Part shown: positions 1 to 9,063 of the stretch, in pieces
Numbering within the stretch: position 1 is the stretch's first letter
How the letters are laid out: each line of letters opens with the position of its first letter
Assembly (NCBI RefSeq): GCF_000313915.1
Contig: NZ_AMYT01000008.1
Location: 1 to 64,000, forward strand
DNA from: Catellicoccus marimammalium M35/04/3
GTDB lineage: Bacteria; Bacillota; Bacilli; Lactobacillales; Catellicoccaceae
Length of the DNA: 64,000 bases
Reading direction: 5' to 3'
Notes under the pieces: generated by a model
Told to the model about the DNA's origin: nothing
Databases searched by the model: none
The model's input: the letters and a program-made list of their open reading frames with translations, nothing else
Made by a program: the position numbers and the translations under genes

Positions 1-22
1 CTCGACATCAACCTCTTTTGTT

Positions 23-41
23 GACAATAGTTATCATAATC
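23..41. promoter_or_regulatory. candidate Fur-type operator
   Basis: The 19 bases match the classical Fur box (GATAATGATTATCATTATC) at 15 of 19 positions and form an imperfect palindrome. The site lies at the window edge, so the gene it would control is probably the one to the left, outside this window. This is a match by eye; other Fur-family regulators (PerR, Zur) use related sites. Confidence 0.4.
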
Positions 42-184
42 CGGTCTTCTTTTTTTGTTAATATTGAAATTTTTTTCAATACTGACGTTTTTTTCAGTTC
101 CATCTTTTTGGATAGCACTTATTTTTGAGTTTCTTTGTGAAAAAGAGTACGATAAATACGAACACAATGGAAAGGATGATCATT

Positions 185-736
185 ATGGATACATGGAAGG
201 AATTTCTTTCTTATCTTGTAGGAAACTTTGATAATCGTCAGCAGTGGGAAGAAAAAAAGAGCGAAGATTTTCCCTTTGCTAAACACAAAAACACACTTGT
301 TACAGATAAAATCCAACAACTTCCAGAAGAAAAAATGGCTTTTCTTTTAGAAGAAAACACTTATTTATTACAAGGAAAAAACAAAACTTCTGCTCACCTC
401 TTCCAATTTATGCCTATCAGCGAAAATAAAATTAAGATGTATTCTTATCGCTTACCTAAAGGAACAGATGGAAAAGTGATTAAAACAGTTGCTACTTTTC
501 CCACTATCAATTATTGTGAATTACAAAAAAGCTCACAATTTGAAGAAGCAATCTTTGAACGAACAGATGAAGGTCATTGGACTACACATAGTGTGAGTCA
601 AACAGGAAAAGATCGTTATTTTGTTTTAAATGAATGTTTTACACCAAATCAATTACAAGTAGATGAAAAAATCTATGCTCATGAAAAACTAATTTTTGGC
701 TTCTCAGAACCGATTCTTTACGATCGTCAAATCTAA
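185..736 (+). CDS. conserved protein, possibly CpeT/CpcT-like fold
   Basis: This 183-residue soluble protein has no signal peptide or membrane segment. The reading frame is open from a TTG at 125, but an AAGGA ribosome site eight bases before the ATG at 185 makes that the likelier start. The N-terminal GNFDNRQQ and the later FLLEENTYLLQG stretch recall the CpeT/CpcT family (bilin lyase fold: a GxFxNxxQ start followed by an EQxY-like strand), which also has members outside cyanobacteria. That similarity is faint and by eye; a bilin-related job is not implied. It is a single-gene unit closed by a terminator shared with the convergent neighbour. I do not recognise a specific function. Confidence 0.7.
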   Translation: MDTWKEFLSYLVGNFDNRQQWEEKKSEDFPFAKHKNTLVTDKIQQLPEEKMAFLLEENTYLLQGKNKTSAHLFQFMPISENKIKMYSYRLPKGTDGKVIKTVATFPTINYCELQKSSQFEEAIFERTDEGHWTTHSVSQTGKDRYFVLNECFTPNQLQVDEKIYAHEKLIFGFSEPILYDRQI

Positions 737-756
737 AAATGAATGAATAAAAAATA

Positions 757-784
757 AAAGGACGAGAAAACTTCCTCGTCCTTT
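757..784. terminator. bidirectional terminator
   Basis: A 10-bp perfect stem (AAAGGACGAG with CTCGTCCTTT) around an 8-base loop, with A-rich and T-rich flanks, lies between two convergent genes and can serve both. Confidence 0.8.
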
Positions 785-790
785 ATCATT

Positions 791-1027
791 CTACTCTTTA
801 TATTTTAAGCTGAAAAATAGTGATAGTAAAAATAAAACCAAAAAAGCTCCACCACAAAATAAGGTTAATAATCTTAAAGTGGAACTATGGAACCAAATTT
901 GAGCTGTACTTAAAAGGACAACTAAAATTGGAAAGAGCCATAAAGCAATTTTACCAATATGAGCGTAAATATATTTTTCTTTTTCACTAAGATGGCTAGA
1001 AAATAAATTCTTTATAAAATCAATCAT
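791..1027 (-). CDS. small membrane protein of unknown function
   Basis: This 78-residue protein starts with a short amphipathic segment (residues 1-25), followed by two hydrophobic helices at roughly residues 27-46 and 51-73, and ends in a short basic tail (KYKE). That pattern fits a small two-span inner-membrane protein. I recognise no family motif. It stands alone, convergent with the upstream gene and separated from glmS by about 250 bases. Size and hydrophobic pattern support a real gene, but nothing in the context suggests a role. Confidence 0.6.
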   Translation of the reverse strand: MIDFIKNLFSSHLSEKEKYIYAHIGKIALWLFPILVVLLSTAQIWFHSSTLRLLTLFCGGAFLVLFLLSLFFSLKYKE

Positions 1028-1230
1028 CGTTCTTTCTTACTTACCCTTCATTTTTATCCTACATTTATTGTAACACCGTTTTTTTCTAATATCTTTATCC
1101 TACTCTTATTATCACTAATACTTTTTGAATTTATGGATTATGCCAAAAACATTCCAAAGCGAGTTACTCTGTATTTTTATAAAATCTCTTTTCTTACTTT
1201 CCAATTGCTCTTTGATTATACAAAGCAAAA

Positions 1231-1268
1231 AAAAGAGTCTTCAAAAGAGAAGACTTTTAAAGACTCTT
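1231..1268 (-). terminator. glmS terminator
   Basis: On the minus strand AAGAGTCTTT pairs with the downstream AAGACTCTT and is followed by a run of eight or more T. An inner alternative stem (AGTCTTC with GAAGACT) competes with the outer one. Confidence 0.8.
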
Positions 1269-1274
1269 GATTCA

Positions 1275-3074
1275 TTATTCTACTGTTACTGATTTTGCTA
1301 AGTTACGAGGTTTATCTACATCGTATCCTTTTTGTAGGGTTGTGTAGTAAGCTAATAATTGGCATGGAACAACAGAAACTAATGCTGTCATTAATGGATG
1401 AATATTTTCTAACACAAAAGTTGTTTTTTCGTTAGCTAATTCTTCTGTCGCAATAGAAATTACTTCAGCTCCACGACTTTGAACTTCTTCAATATTTCCT
1501 CGTGTTTGGGCTACTGTCGTTGGATCTGTCATTAAAACGACTACTGGAACTCCTTCTTCAATTAAAGCGATTGGTCCATGTTTTAATTCCCCTGCTGCAA
1601 ATCCTTCCGCTTGAATATAAGAAATTTCTTTTAATTTCAAAGCCGCTTCTAAAGCAACATAATAATCGTTATAACGACCTAAGTAGAAAGTAGAAGAAGC
1701 TTGAGCTAAATAACGATCTGCTAATTCTGCTAATTCATCGCGTTGCGCCAATACACTCGCTTGAGCATTCGCTACGATAGATAATTCATGGAAGACATCT
1801 ACTTTTTTCGCTTCTTCTTTTCCTAAATAAGCCCCTAAATTTTGAGCTAAAATAGATAGGACAGCTACTTGAGCTGTATACGCTTTTGTTGAAGCCACTG
1901 CGATTTCTGGACCTGCATGTAATAATAAGGTTGCATTCGCTTCACGAGATAACGTAGATCCTTCTACGTTCGTTAAAGTTAACATTGGATATCCCTGTTC
2001 TTTTACTTTTACTAATACTTGACGGCTATCCGCAGTTTCTCCACTTTGACTAATAAAGATGAAGAATGGACGTTCTGATAATACAGGTTGATGATAACCA
2101 AATTCACTTGCAATATGTACTTCTACTGGAATTCCTGCCCAGTTTTCGATTAAGTTTTTACCAATCCAACCCGCATGAGCACTTGTTCCACAAGCTACAA
2201 TATAGATACGATCGCTTTGTGCTACTTGAGCTAATAAATCTTGAGAAATTGGTTTTTCTTGATATGCTTGAATAATTTTACGCATTACTGCTGGTTGTTC
2301 ATCAATTTCTTTTAACATGTAGTGTTCATAAGTTCCTTTATCAATGTCACTCATATCTACTTTTGCTTCAAAAGGAGTACGTTCTTGTACTTGCCCTTGG
2401 ACATCTTCAATCACTACATCCTCTTTTGTTAAAATTACCAATTCTTTATCCATAATTTCTAAGAATTGTTTTGTATAAGCAACCATAGCCATGGCATCAC
2501 TACATACTACATGAAAGTCTTCTCCAATGCCGACTAATAATGGACTTTTATTTTTCGCTACATATAATGTATTTTCATCTTGAACATCAATCAAAGCTAA
2601 CGCATATGAACCTTCTAATTCAGATAATACTTTTTTGAATGCTTCTTTTGTCGATAAACCTTCTTTGGCAAAATGACCTACTAATTGGACAATCACTTCT
2701 GTATCTGTATCACTATGGAAGTTCACATCACGTAAATATTTTTCTTTTAGCTCTTTATAATTTTCAATAACCCCATTATGCACTAAAGCATAACGTTGAT
2801 CTTCTGAACAATGTGGGTGTGCATTATCTTTTGTTGGTTTGCCGTGTGTTGCCCAACGAGTGTGACCAATTCCTAATGCTCCACTTACATTTTCTTTTTC
2901 TACTGCCGCACGTAAGTTTTTAATGCGACCTACTTCTTTTACTAATTGTTCTTTATTTCCATCTAAGACAAAGATTCCTGCTGAATCATAGCCTCGATAT
3001 TCTAATTTTTCTAATCCTTGTAATAACATTTCAGTGGCATTTTGATTTCCAACCACTCCGACGATTCCACACAT
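1275..3074 (-). CDS. glmS: glutamine--fructose-6-phosphate aminotransferase
   Basis: GlmS makes glucosamine-6-phosphate from fructose-6-phosphate and glutamine, the first committed step toward UDP-GlcNAc for the cell wall. The 599 residues match the family length. The chain begins MCGIVG, so Cys2 is the N-terminal nucleophile of the class II glutaminase domain (about residues 1-230). Two SIS sugar-isomerase domains follow (about 280-430 and 450-590), and it ends in the family tail KSVTVE. AGGAGG lies seven bases before the ATG. A strong promoter and two NagR-like sites lie upstream, suggesting control by amino-sugar availability. I see no glmS ribozyme in the leader. GlmM, the next enzyme of the pathway, is encoded at 21412-22773. 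Confidence 0.97.
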   Translation of the reverse strand: MCGIVGVVGNQNATEMLLQGLEKLEYRGYDSAGIFVLDGNKEQLVKEVGRIKNLRAAVEKENVSGALGIGHTRWATHGKPTKDNAHPHCSEDQRYALVHNGVIENYKELKEKYLRDVNFHSDTDTEVIVQLVGHFAKEGLSTKEAFKKVLSELEGSYALALIDVQDENTLYVAKNKSPLLVGIGEDFHVVCSDAMAMVAYTKQFLEIMDKELVILTKEDVVIEDVQGQVQERTPFEAKVDMSDIDKGTYEHYMLKEIDEQPAVMRKIIQAYQEKPISQDLLAQVAQSDRIYIVACGTSAHAGWIGKNLIENWAGIPVEVHIASEFGYHQPVLSERPFFIFISQSGETADSRQVLVKVKEQGYPMLTLTNVEGSTLSREANATLLLHAGPEIAVASTKAYTAQVAVLSILAQNLGAYLGKEEAKKVDVFHELSIVANAQASVLAQRDELAELADRYLAQASSTFYLGRYNDYYVALEAALKLKEISYIQAEGFAAGELKHGPIALIEEGVPVVVLMTDPTTVAQTRGNIEEVQSRGAEVISIATEELANEKTTFVLENIHPLMTALVSVVPCQLLAYYTTLQKGYDVDKPRNLAKSVTVE

Positions 3075-3117
3075 AATAGCCTCCTACAATTTCTAAACTT
3101 CAAATGATATAAATTAA

Positions 3118-3133
3118 ATTGGTATATTCCATT
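3118..3133. promoter_or_regulatory. NagR-like operator in glmS leader
   Basis: ATTGGTATATTCCATT matches an idealised GntR/HutC-type palindrome (ATTGGTATATACCAAT) at 14 of 16 positions. It lies about 25 bases downstream of the predicted glmS transcription start, a position suited to a roadblock repressor. NagR (YvoA) dre sites in Firmicutes have this form and are known to control glmS and nag genes in streptococci; assignment to NagR here is inference. Confidence 0.55.
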
Positions 3134-3165
3134 ACTATTTCTTTACCTCTTGATTTAACATCGTA

Positions 3166-3194
3166 AATATAGCACCTTAAAAGATTCATGTCAA
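3166..3194 (-). promoter_or_regulatory. glmS promoter
   Basis: On the minus strand TTGACA (3194-3189) is followed after exactly 17 bases by TATATT (3171-3166), a near-consensus sigma-A promoter. It is the strongest candidate in the 245-base gap and points at glmS. Confidence 0.75.
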
Positions 3195-3206
3195 ACTTTT
3201 ATTTAA

Positions 3207-3222
3207 ATTGGTATATATTGAA
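3207..3222. promoter_or_regulatory. second NagR-like operator upstream of glmS -35
   Basis: A second site sharing a 14-base identical core (TTAAATTGGTATAT, at 3203-3216 and 3114-3127) with the leader site lies just upstream of the glmS -35 element. Its right half is degenerate (12 of 16 to the ideal palindrome). The two sites bracket the promoter with centres 89 bases apart. Confidence 0.5.
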
Positions 3223-3252
3223 TTCTCATATTATAGAAAATAAAAAAAGGAT

Positions 3253-3281
3253 TTGAATTCCGATGCTCTTTTCGTTATAAT
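3253..3281 (+). promoter_or_regulatory. nupC promoter
   Basis: TTGAAT (3253-3258) and TATAAT (3276-3281) are separated by 17 bases, about 40 bases ahead of the nucleoside permease start. Confidence 0.7.
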
Positions 3282-3319
3282 ATACAACAATGAAAATTTA
3301 ATAGTAAAGGAATGGTGAG

Positions 3320-4498
3320 ATGCAATTTATCGGAATTATTGGTGTTGTCATTTTAATCGGAATTTTATTCTTACTAAGTGACAATCGTAAAAACATTCGT
3401 TGGAAGTATCCAATCATCTTATTGGTACTCGCTGCAGTGTGTGCTTTTATTTTCTTAAATACTCAATTTGGGATTGCAGCAGCGAATGGAGTTGCTAGCT
3501 TCTTTAATTACTTAACAACCGCAGCGATGAGTGGGGTAGAATTTGTATTTGGTAATTTAACAAACAAAGGTCAAATTACTTTCATCTTAAATACATTAAT
3601 GCCTATTTTATTCATCAGTGTATTAGTTGGTTTATTATTGAAGTTTGGAATTTTACAATTCATCAGCAAATGGTTAGGAAAAGCATTAGGAATTATTTCT
3701 GGAGAAGATGAGTTAATTTCTTTCAACTCAATCAATGCTTTTATGTTAAGTCAAAGTGGAGTATTCGTCTCTGCGAAGGAATTTATCGATAATTTGAACC
3801 CACGTCAAATTTACGCTATGGCGATTTGTGGGGTAAGTACCATTTCTAGTACAATTATCGGTGCCTACTTACAAATGTTAGAACCACGTTATGTTGTAAC
3901 AGCTACTGTAATGAACATCTTCATGGGATTATTTGTTATCAATATTGTCTTCCCTCGCGATGTCAACAATGAGGCAGAAGTAGATATGAGCTTTATTGAT
4001 AACAAACCAGCTGGAAATGTTCTACAAGTAATTGGAGATTACGCTACAACTGGTTTTAACACTGTTATCGCTATCGGTATCAGCTTAATGGCTTTCTTAG
4101 CATTAATTCAATTATTAAATATGATTTGTGATGGCGCTTTTGGCATCGATTTCCAACATATTTTAGGATACGTTTTCAGTCCATTAGCTTGGATTATGGG
4201 ATGTGGTAACGAATCATTAGAAGTTGGAAACTTAATTGCTACAAAATTAGTTTCTAACGAATTCGTTTCTATCTCTAGCATGGCCAACATGGATCTTTCA
4301 AACCACGCAAAAGCAATCGCTTCTGTATCTATGCTTTCATTTGCGAATTTATCTTCTATCGGTATCGTTGGAGGAGCAATTTCAGGAGTTAGCGAAAAAC
4401 AAAGCGATGTCTTCTACAAAAAAGGATTTAAAGTGTTACTTGTAGCCTTTATTTCTTCTTTAATTGCAGGTTCTATCGTAGGTATCTTTGTTGCCTAA
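3320..4498 (+). CDS. nupC: concentrative nucleoside transporter (CNT family)
   Basis: This 392-residue integral membrane protein takes up nucleosides with a cation gradient. It shows the CNT arrangement: an N-terminal hydrophobic pair, a gate-like region near residues 85-120, and core motifs such as the GCGNESLEVGN stretch near residue 290 and the C-terminal SFANLSSIGIVGGA segment typical of the family. Length equals the usual 390-420. It has its own promoter, is divergent from glmS, and is followed by a strong terminator, so it forms a single-gene unit. Substrate range within nucleosides cannot be read from sequence. Confidence 0.93.
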   Translation: MQFIGIIGVVILIGILFLLSDNRKNIRWKYPIILLVLAAVCAFIFLNTQFGIAAANGVASFFNYLTTAAMSGVEFVFGNLTNKGQITFILNTLMPILFISVLVGLLLKFGILQFISKWLGKALGIISGEDELISFNSINAFMLSQSGVFVSAKEFIDNLNPRQIYAMAICGVSTISSTIIGAYLQMLEPRYVVTATVMNIFMGLFVINIVFPRDVNNEAEVDMSFIDNKPAGNVLQVIGDYATTGFNTVIAIGISLMAFLALIQLLNMICDGAFGIDFQHILGYVFSPLAWIMGCGNESLEVGNLIATKLVSNEFVSISSMANMDLSNHAKAIASVSMLSFANLSSIGIVGGAISGVSEKQSDVFYKKGFKVLLVAFISSLIAGSIVGIFVA

Positions 4499-4508
4499 TC
4501 ATAAAGAC

Positions 4509-4539
4509 AAAAAGAGTCGAGAAATTCTCGACTCTTTTT
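4509..4539. terminator. bidirectional terminator after nupC
   Basis: A stem of at least nine pairs (GAGTCGAGA with TCTCGACTC), extended by A/T pairs, has a loop of three bases and a T run on each strand. It serves nupC and the convergent gene. Confidence 0.85.
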
Positions 4540-4896
4540 TTATTCTTCTACAGCGGTAGATACTTCTTCTTTTTCAGAAGAATCATCCTCGGTTATTTCT
4601 TTTTCTTCTTTTGAATTTAAAGAATCATCTTCTTTATCTTCTATCACATCTTTAGAGGTTGGTTGGATATTCACTTCTTTTTTAGTGACCACTTTTTCTT
4701 CTGGCAAAGGAACAGTAATCTCTTCTTCTTTTGGTGTAGAATCTGTAGGAGAAGTATTTACTTTGTCTACTTCTTTTTTGTCAGTTACTTCTTCTTTTGT
4801 TCCTTTTTTCTCTTCATGACGTAGTGCAAGTAACGCTCCACCAATCACTGTTAAACCACCTAAACAAATCCACAATCCTTTTTGACCTTTTGTCAT
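4540..4896 (-). CDS. membrane-anchored, charged low-complexity protein
   Basis: A 118-residue protein with one hydrophobic helix near residues 8-25 (LWICLGGLTVIGGALLAL) followed by a long Glu/Lys/Asp/Thr-rich tail without predicted fold. The N-terminus is short and basic, so the tail could lie on either side of the membrane; the RHEEKK stretch just after the helix favours a cytoplasmic tail by the positive-inside rule. There is no lipobox or LPXTG. It follows the DUF4767-like lipoprotein gene with a 68-base gap, and may be co-transcribed with it. I recognise no family. Confidence 0.6.
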   Translation of the reverse strand: MTKGQKGLWICLGGLTVIGGALLALRHEEKKGTKEEVTDKKEVDKVNTSPTDSTPKEEEITVPLPEEKVVTKKEVNIQPTSKDVIEDKEDDSLNSKEEKEITEDDSSEKEEVSTAVEE

Positions 4897-4964
4897 TTTG
4901 ATCGCCTCTTTTTCTTTTTTTCTTACACTTTTATTATAGCAAAAAAGAAAATTTTTCTCTGCTT

Positions 4965-5876
4965 TTAGGATTGTACTAATTTTGTAAATTCTTGTTGTAG
5001 AGGAATATTTTTTGTTGGATAAAAAAGAATATTTCCATTCTCTTCTTTTCCTTCATTTACAAGAACTATTGGCTCTCCTTGATGAATAGCAAAAAGATAA
5101 CGACGAATTTGATTATCTTTTCCTGGAGTCGAAGCATAGGCAGCGACGACATTATAGGCTCCTTCTTGAGTATTTCCATCTGCACTAGCTACAATAGGAG
5201 CAGTTTGTCCTTCTACTGCAAATCCTTTTCCATCTTGGAAAAAACTTGCGGTCATATAAATGGAATTACGATTAGGATTGACGTCTCCTTGAGTATAATT
5301 TTGGTCCATCTCTTGTTCCCATTCTTTCATATACTGACCCAGTTGTTGATTCTTTTGCGCATTCCAATAGACGTTACCTGAAGATTTTGTACTTTCTTCT
5401 TGTTGGATGGATGACTCCTGAGTATCTGCTACTTTTACTTCTTCTTTTACAGACTCGTTTTCTTCTTTCTTTTTATTTTGACATGCTTCTAATTTTTTCT
5501 CTGCTTTATCTTTTAATGGAGCATAGCCATTTTTTACTTTTGTAACATCTGTATATAACTTTTCAGCTGTAGAAAGATCTCCAGCCTCTTCTTGTGCCTT
5601 TGCCTTTTGGTAAGAACGAATCTGTAGACGATACCCTTTTACTTGTGCTGTATTTTTATACTTTGCTGCTTCGTCTAAATCATGCAACGCTGTGTTCCAA
5701 TTTTCTTGATCGATATTATCTTCTGCTCGGGCTAAGTCTTTTTGGTAATCTTCTTCGTTTAAAGAAGCACTGGAAGCAGAGGTGGAAGATGAAGAAGTGG
5801 TTGTTTCTTCTTTTACTCCACAAGCAGTAAGTAGTGATAATCCAATCATTAAACTGATTCCAATTTTTACTTTCAT
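4965..5876 (-). CDS. secreted lipoprotein with C-terminal DUF4767-like domain
   Basis: The likely start is the ATG at 5876, six bases after a GAGGG ribosome site; an in-frame ATG at 5888 lacks spacing. A signal peptide ends in the lipobox LLTAC, so the mature protein is lipid-anchored on the outer face of the membrane. After a Ser-rich linker comes a helical segment (about residues 45-140) with repeated Ala/Tyr/Lys spacing like TPR helices, then a charged linker, then a domain of about 135 residues that begins YWNAQKNQQLGQYMKEWEQ. I associate that W..K..L..YM..W pattern with DUF4767, common in Firmicute lipoproteins and of unknown function. The domain call is from memory and not searched. Confidence 0.75.
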   Translation of the reverse strand: MKVKIGISLMIGLSLLTACGVKEETTTSSSSTSASSASLNEEDYQKDLARAEDNIDQENWNTALHDLDEAAKYKNTAQVKGYRLQIRSYQKAKAQEEAGDLSTAEKLYTDVTKVKNGYAPLKDKAEKKLEACQNKKKEENESVKEEVKVADTQESSIQQEESTKSSGNVYWNAQKNQQLGQYMKEWEQEMDQNYTQGDVNPNRNSIYMTASFFQDGKGFAVEGQTAPIVASADGNTQEGAYNVVAAYASTPGKDNQIRRYLFAIHQGEPIVLVNEGKEENGNILFYPTKNIPLQQEFTKLVQS

Positions 5877-5902
5877 TTTTTCCCTCATACATTAAGTAAA
5901 AA

Positions 5903-5930
5903 AGAGAGACAAGGAACTCCTTATCTCTCT
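5903..5930 (-). terminator. pepT terminator
   Basis: A 13-bp stem with one G-U pair (AGAGAGAyAAGGA against TCCTTrTCTCTCT) is followed on the minus strand by a T-rich run, just downstream of pepT. Confidence 0.8.
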
Positions 5931-5948
5931 CCTTTATTTTGTTTGTTT

Positions 5949-7187
5949 TTATGCTTTTTCTTCGTTTAATTCTACTAATTTAATAATAGTATCTACTGCT
6001 TTTTTCATTGTGTCTACAGAGATAAATTCAAAACGACCATGCATGTTTTCTCCACCAGTAAAGATGTTAGGTGTAGGAATACCCATAAAGCTGATCTTAG
6101 AACCATCTGTTCCTCCACGAACTGGTTTCACATCTGGAGTAATGCCTACTTCGCGCATTGCTTCTTCTGCTAAGTCGATGATAGACATATCTTTTTCAAT
6201 CACTTCACCCATGTTGTAGTATTGATCGTTCAATGTAATTTGAACACGTTCCATGCCTAATACTTCATTCATACGTTTAGCGATAAATTGCATTGTTTGT
6301 TTACGATCTTCAAATTTATCATGATTATGATCACGAATAATGTAAGCTGCATTTGCTTCTTCTTCATTTCCGCTTAAATCATATAAGTGATAGAATCCTT
6401 CATAACCGTCTGTATTTTCTGGTGTTTCTAAGTTTGGTAAGTAGTTATCAAAGGCAATCGCTAATTTCAAAGCATTAACCATTGTATCTTTCGCTGTACC
6501 TGGGTGAACATTTTTACCAACAAATTTAATTTGTGCATCTGCGGCATTAAATGTTTCATATTCTAATTCACCTAATGGACCACCATCAATAGTGTAAGCA
6601 AAGTCCACATCAAAATCATTGACATCAAACTTATCAGCACCGATACCAATTTCTTCATCTGGACCAAAACCAACCATGATTTTACCATGTTTAATTTCTG
6701 GATGTTTAATGAAATATTCCATTGCTGTCATAATTTCAGCAATTCCTGATTTATCATCGGCACCTAATAAAGTAGATCCATCGGTAGTAATTAATGTATT
6801 TCCTTCATAATTGTGTAAGTTAGGGAAATCTTTAGGACTTAATACATATTTTCCTTCTTTATCAAGAGGAATATCTGATTTTCCATCGTAATTTTCAACG
6901 ATTTGTGGATTTACACCTTCAGCGTTGAAGTCAGCAGTATCCATATGAGATAAGAAACCGATACTACGAACTCCTTCTTTGTCTGTATTTGCTGGTAAAG
7001 TCGCAATTACATAACCATTATGTTCGTTGTAATGAACATCGCTCATCCCTAACTCTTTTAATTCTTCCATCATCATTTTTGCAAATTCTACTTGTGATGG
7101 AGTAGATGGAGTAGTTGTGCTAGTTGCATCTGAACGTGTATTAATTTTTACATATTTTAGGAAACGAGGTACTAAATTTTCGTACAT
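5949..7187 (-). CDS. pepT: peptidase T (tripeptide aminopeptidase)
   Basis: PepT is a cytoplasmic dizinc M20 peptidase that removes the N-terminal residue from tripeptides, finishing the breakdown of imported peptides. The 412 residues equal the family length. The metal-binding signatures are visible: FLSHMDTAD (His81, Asp83), LLGADDKSG with the bridging Asp, and GFGPDEEIG with the catalytic and metal-binding Glu pair. The C-terminal half carries [20 protein letters not shown], typical of PepT. An AGGAGG-like site precedes the ATG. It is transcribed after the Nif3-like gene with a 33-base gap, so may belong to the same transcript. Confidence 0.96.
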   Translation of the reverse strand: MYENLVPRFLKYVKINTRSDATSTTTPSTPSQVEFAKMMMEELKELGMSDVHYNEHNGYVIATLPANTDKEGVRSIGFLSHMDTADFNAEGVNPQIVENYDGKSDIPLDKEGKYVLSPKDFPNLHNYEGNTLITTDGSTLLGADDKSGIAEIMTAMEYFIKHPEIKHGKIMVGFGPDEEIGIGADKFDVNDFDVDFAYTIDGGPLGELEYETFNAADAQIKFVGKNVHPGTAKDTMVNALKLAIAFDNYLPNLETPENTDGYEGFYHLYDLSGNEEEANAAYIIRDHNHDKFEDRKQTMQFIAKRMNEVLGMERVQITLNDQYYNMGEVIEKDMSIIDLAEEAMREVGITPDVKPVRGGTDGSKISFMGIPTPNIFTGGENMHGRFEFISVDTMKKAVDTIIKLVELNEEKA

Positions 7188-7220
7188 CTTTCTTCCTCCT
7201 TTAAATCCATAATATATATA

Positions 7221-8333
7221 TTAGTAAGCGACAAAAGGATTAGTATCCTCTTGACTGGCAAATATCTCTACTTCCCAGTGGTTCGCTTGCTTCCAACCTT
7301 CTAATAGCGTAACAAGACGCTCTTTACAATAATTTTCAATATAGTGACCCGCATCAATGACAGACATTCCTGTTTCTAACATATCATGTCCTGTATGATA
7401 ATAAACGTCACCAGTAATATAAACATCTGCTCCCTTACGTAAAGCATCTGAATAAAATTTTTGTCCACTTCCACCACAAATGGCCACTCTTTGTACCATT
7501 GGATTATCTTCTTTTGAAATTAATCGTACATGATCAACGTGGAACTTCTCTTTTATTTTATCAGCTAATTCCTTTAATGAGCAAGGTGCAGATAAATTCC
7601 CAATTCTACCAATTCCAAAGGTTTGTGTTGGAACAGTTGTTGGGAAACATTGATAACTTGGTGTTTCATAAGGATGGTGTTCTAACAGTGCCGCAATCAC
7701 TGAAGATAATGAAGCTTGATCCACTAAAACTTCAATTTTTTCTTCTGCGACTTCCTCTAATTGATTTTCACTACCAATAAAAGGATTAGCATCCATTGTC
7801 GGTTCGAAACGACCTAAACCGACCGTACTAAAACTACATTTTTCATAAGCACCAAGCGTCCCTGCTCCAGCTTCTGCTAAAGCAGAGCGAACCGTCTGAG
7901 CATATGCTGTAGGTACCATAGTTTGTAGAATATAATAAGGAAATTCATGGGTCTGTGTCAAAAATGTTGTCTCATGAACACCTAAAGCTTCACAGAACCA
8001 ATCGTTTAATCCGTCTTCTACAATGTCCATATTTGTATGTGCAGCATACACTGCGATATGATGTTCAATCAAATCTAAATACATATTCGTTTGTGGATCT
8101 GCATCCGTCAATCGTTCTGCTGGTCGAAATAGTGGTGGATGCTTAGCAATAATTAAATCCACTTCTTTCTCAATTGCCTCAGCAACAACATTGGGACGGA
8201 CATCTAAAGTAATCATTACTCGTTGAACTTCTTTATTCAATGTGCCAATATGTAGCCCATTTGGATCTCCTTTTTCTCCTAAAGAAAGTGGAAAATGTTG
8301 TTCAAAGCGAGCAATCAACTCTGTTCCTAACAT
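7221..8333 (-). CDS. Nif3-like dinuclear metal centre protein (YqfO type)
   Basis: A 370-residue member of the Nif3/YqfO family, a widely conserved toroidal hexamer with a two-metal centre; its reaction is unsettled, though GTP cyclohydrolase I type activity has been claimed for some members. Metal ligands can be seen in AKHPPLF near residue 64, AAHTNMD near residue 97, and the C-terminal HTGHDMLETG and DAGHYIE motifs. The length shows the extra middle PII-like domain typical of Firmicutes. The start overlaps the end of trmK by 7 bases, the same pairing as yqfN-yqfO in Bacillus, which implies translational coupling. Confidence 0.9.
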   Translation of the reverse strand: MLGTELIARFEQHFPLSLGEKGDPNGLHIGTLNKEVQRVMITLDVRPNVVAEAIEKEVDLIIAKHPPLFRPAERLTDADPQTNMYLDLIEHHIAVYAAHTNMDIVEDGLNDWFCEALGVHETTFLTQTHEFPYYILQTMVPTAYAQTVRSALAEAGAGTLGAYEKCSFSTVGLGRFEPTMDANPFIGSENQLEEVAEEKIEVLVDQASLSSVIAALLEHHPYETPSYQCFPTTVPTQTFGIGRIGNLSAPCSLKELADKIKEKFHVDHVRLISKEDNPMVQRVAICGGSGQKFYSDALRKGADVYITGDVYYHTGHDMLETGMSVIDAGHYIENYCKERLVTLLEGWKQANHWEVEIFASQEDTNPFVAY

Positions 8334-9028
8334 GACAGCACCTCTTTAAGTTCTTTTATCTTTTGGGCAATGTAATTTGCCTTCGCTGTTCCTTCAGGGA
8401 TTTTTTGATATACTCTTTGGTAATTTTCTAACTCTTTTTGTTGTTTTTCTTGAAATTCTACACTTTTCTCTGCTAATAAGAAAGGACCAAAACGTAATTC
8501 TAAATGTGAATACGTAGGAACTTCTTCTGTATATTGAGCAGTGATAATTTCGTAAGTTCCTTTTCTTTCTGTTAATAAAGACTCATTGGTGATTGTATAC
8601 CCATGTTGAGTTAACCAAAAGCGAACCAGATGTTCATCTGTATTTGGTTGCAATACTAATTCTTTTACAGGTAGTAATCCATCTTCCCAGCCTTTAGCTA
8701 AAATTGAAACAATGGTCTTTCCACCCATTCCACAAATCGTAATCGTATCGATATGATCATCTGTAGTTAAAGTTTCTACTCCGCTACCAAAACGCAATTC
8801 AATTTGCTTTGATAATCCAGCTTTGGCAACATTTGCTCGACCATTTTCTAAAGGGCCTTCCGCAATTTCACTACCAATAACGTAAGAAGCAATCTGATTT
8901 TCAATCAAATATACTGGTAAATAGGCATGATCCGTACCAATATCGGCCACTCGACTTCCTGGGGTTATTTCTTTTGCTACGCGCAATAAACGTTCTGAGT
9001 TTAACTCTTGTTTCAAATTCTTCACCAT
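8327..9028 (-). CDS. trmK: tRNA (adenine(22)-N1)-methyltransferase
   Basis: TrmK uses S-adenosylmethionine to methylate N1 of A22 in the D-loop region of some tRNAs. The 233-residue protein has the expected Rossmann-type SAM site (VADIGTDHAYLP near residue 28), the ITICGMGGKTI motif near residue 97, and a C-terminal helical coiled region rich in Glu/Lys/Gln (about residues 185-230) typical of YqfN/TrmK. It overlaps the Nif3-like gene, a neighbourhood conserved in Firmicutes. The gene lies 35 bases upstream of the rex stop on the same strand, so it is read after rex. Confidence 0.92.
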   Translation of the reverse strand: MVKNLKQELNSERLLRVAKEITPGSRVADIGTDHAYLPVYLIENQIASYVIGSEIAEGPLENGRANVAKAGLSKQIELRFGSGVETLTTDDHIDTITICGMGGKTIVSILAKGWEDGLLPVKELVLQPNTDEHLVRFWLTQHGYTITNESLLTERKGTYEIITAQYTEEVPTYSHLELRFGPFLLAEKSVEFQEKQQKELENYQRVYQKIPEGTAKANYIAQKIKELKEVLSC

Positions 9029-9063
9029 AACTTTCTAAAAATTTACCTTTAGTATATCATGTT

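Noticed and set aside
3075-3319. glmS ribozyme in the glmS leader
   Set aside because: The leader between the predicted start of transcription and the ATG is only about 85 bases, too short for the ribozyme, and no conserved core is visible.
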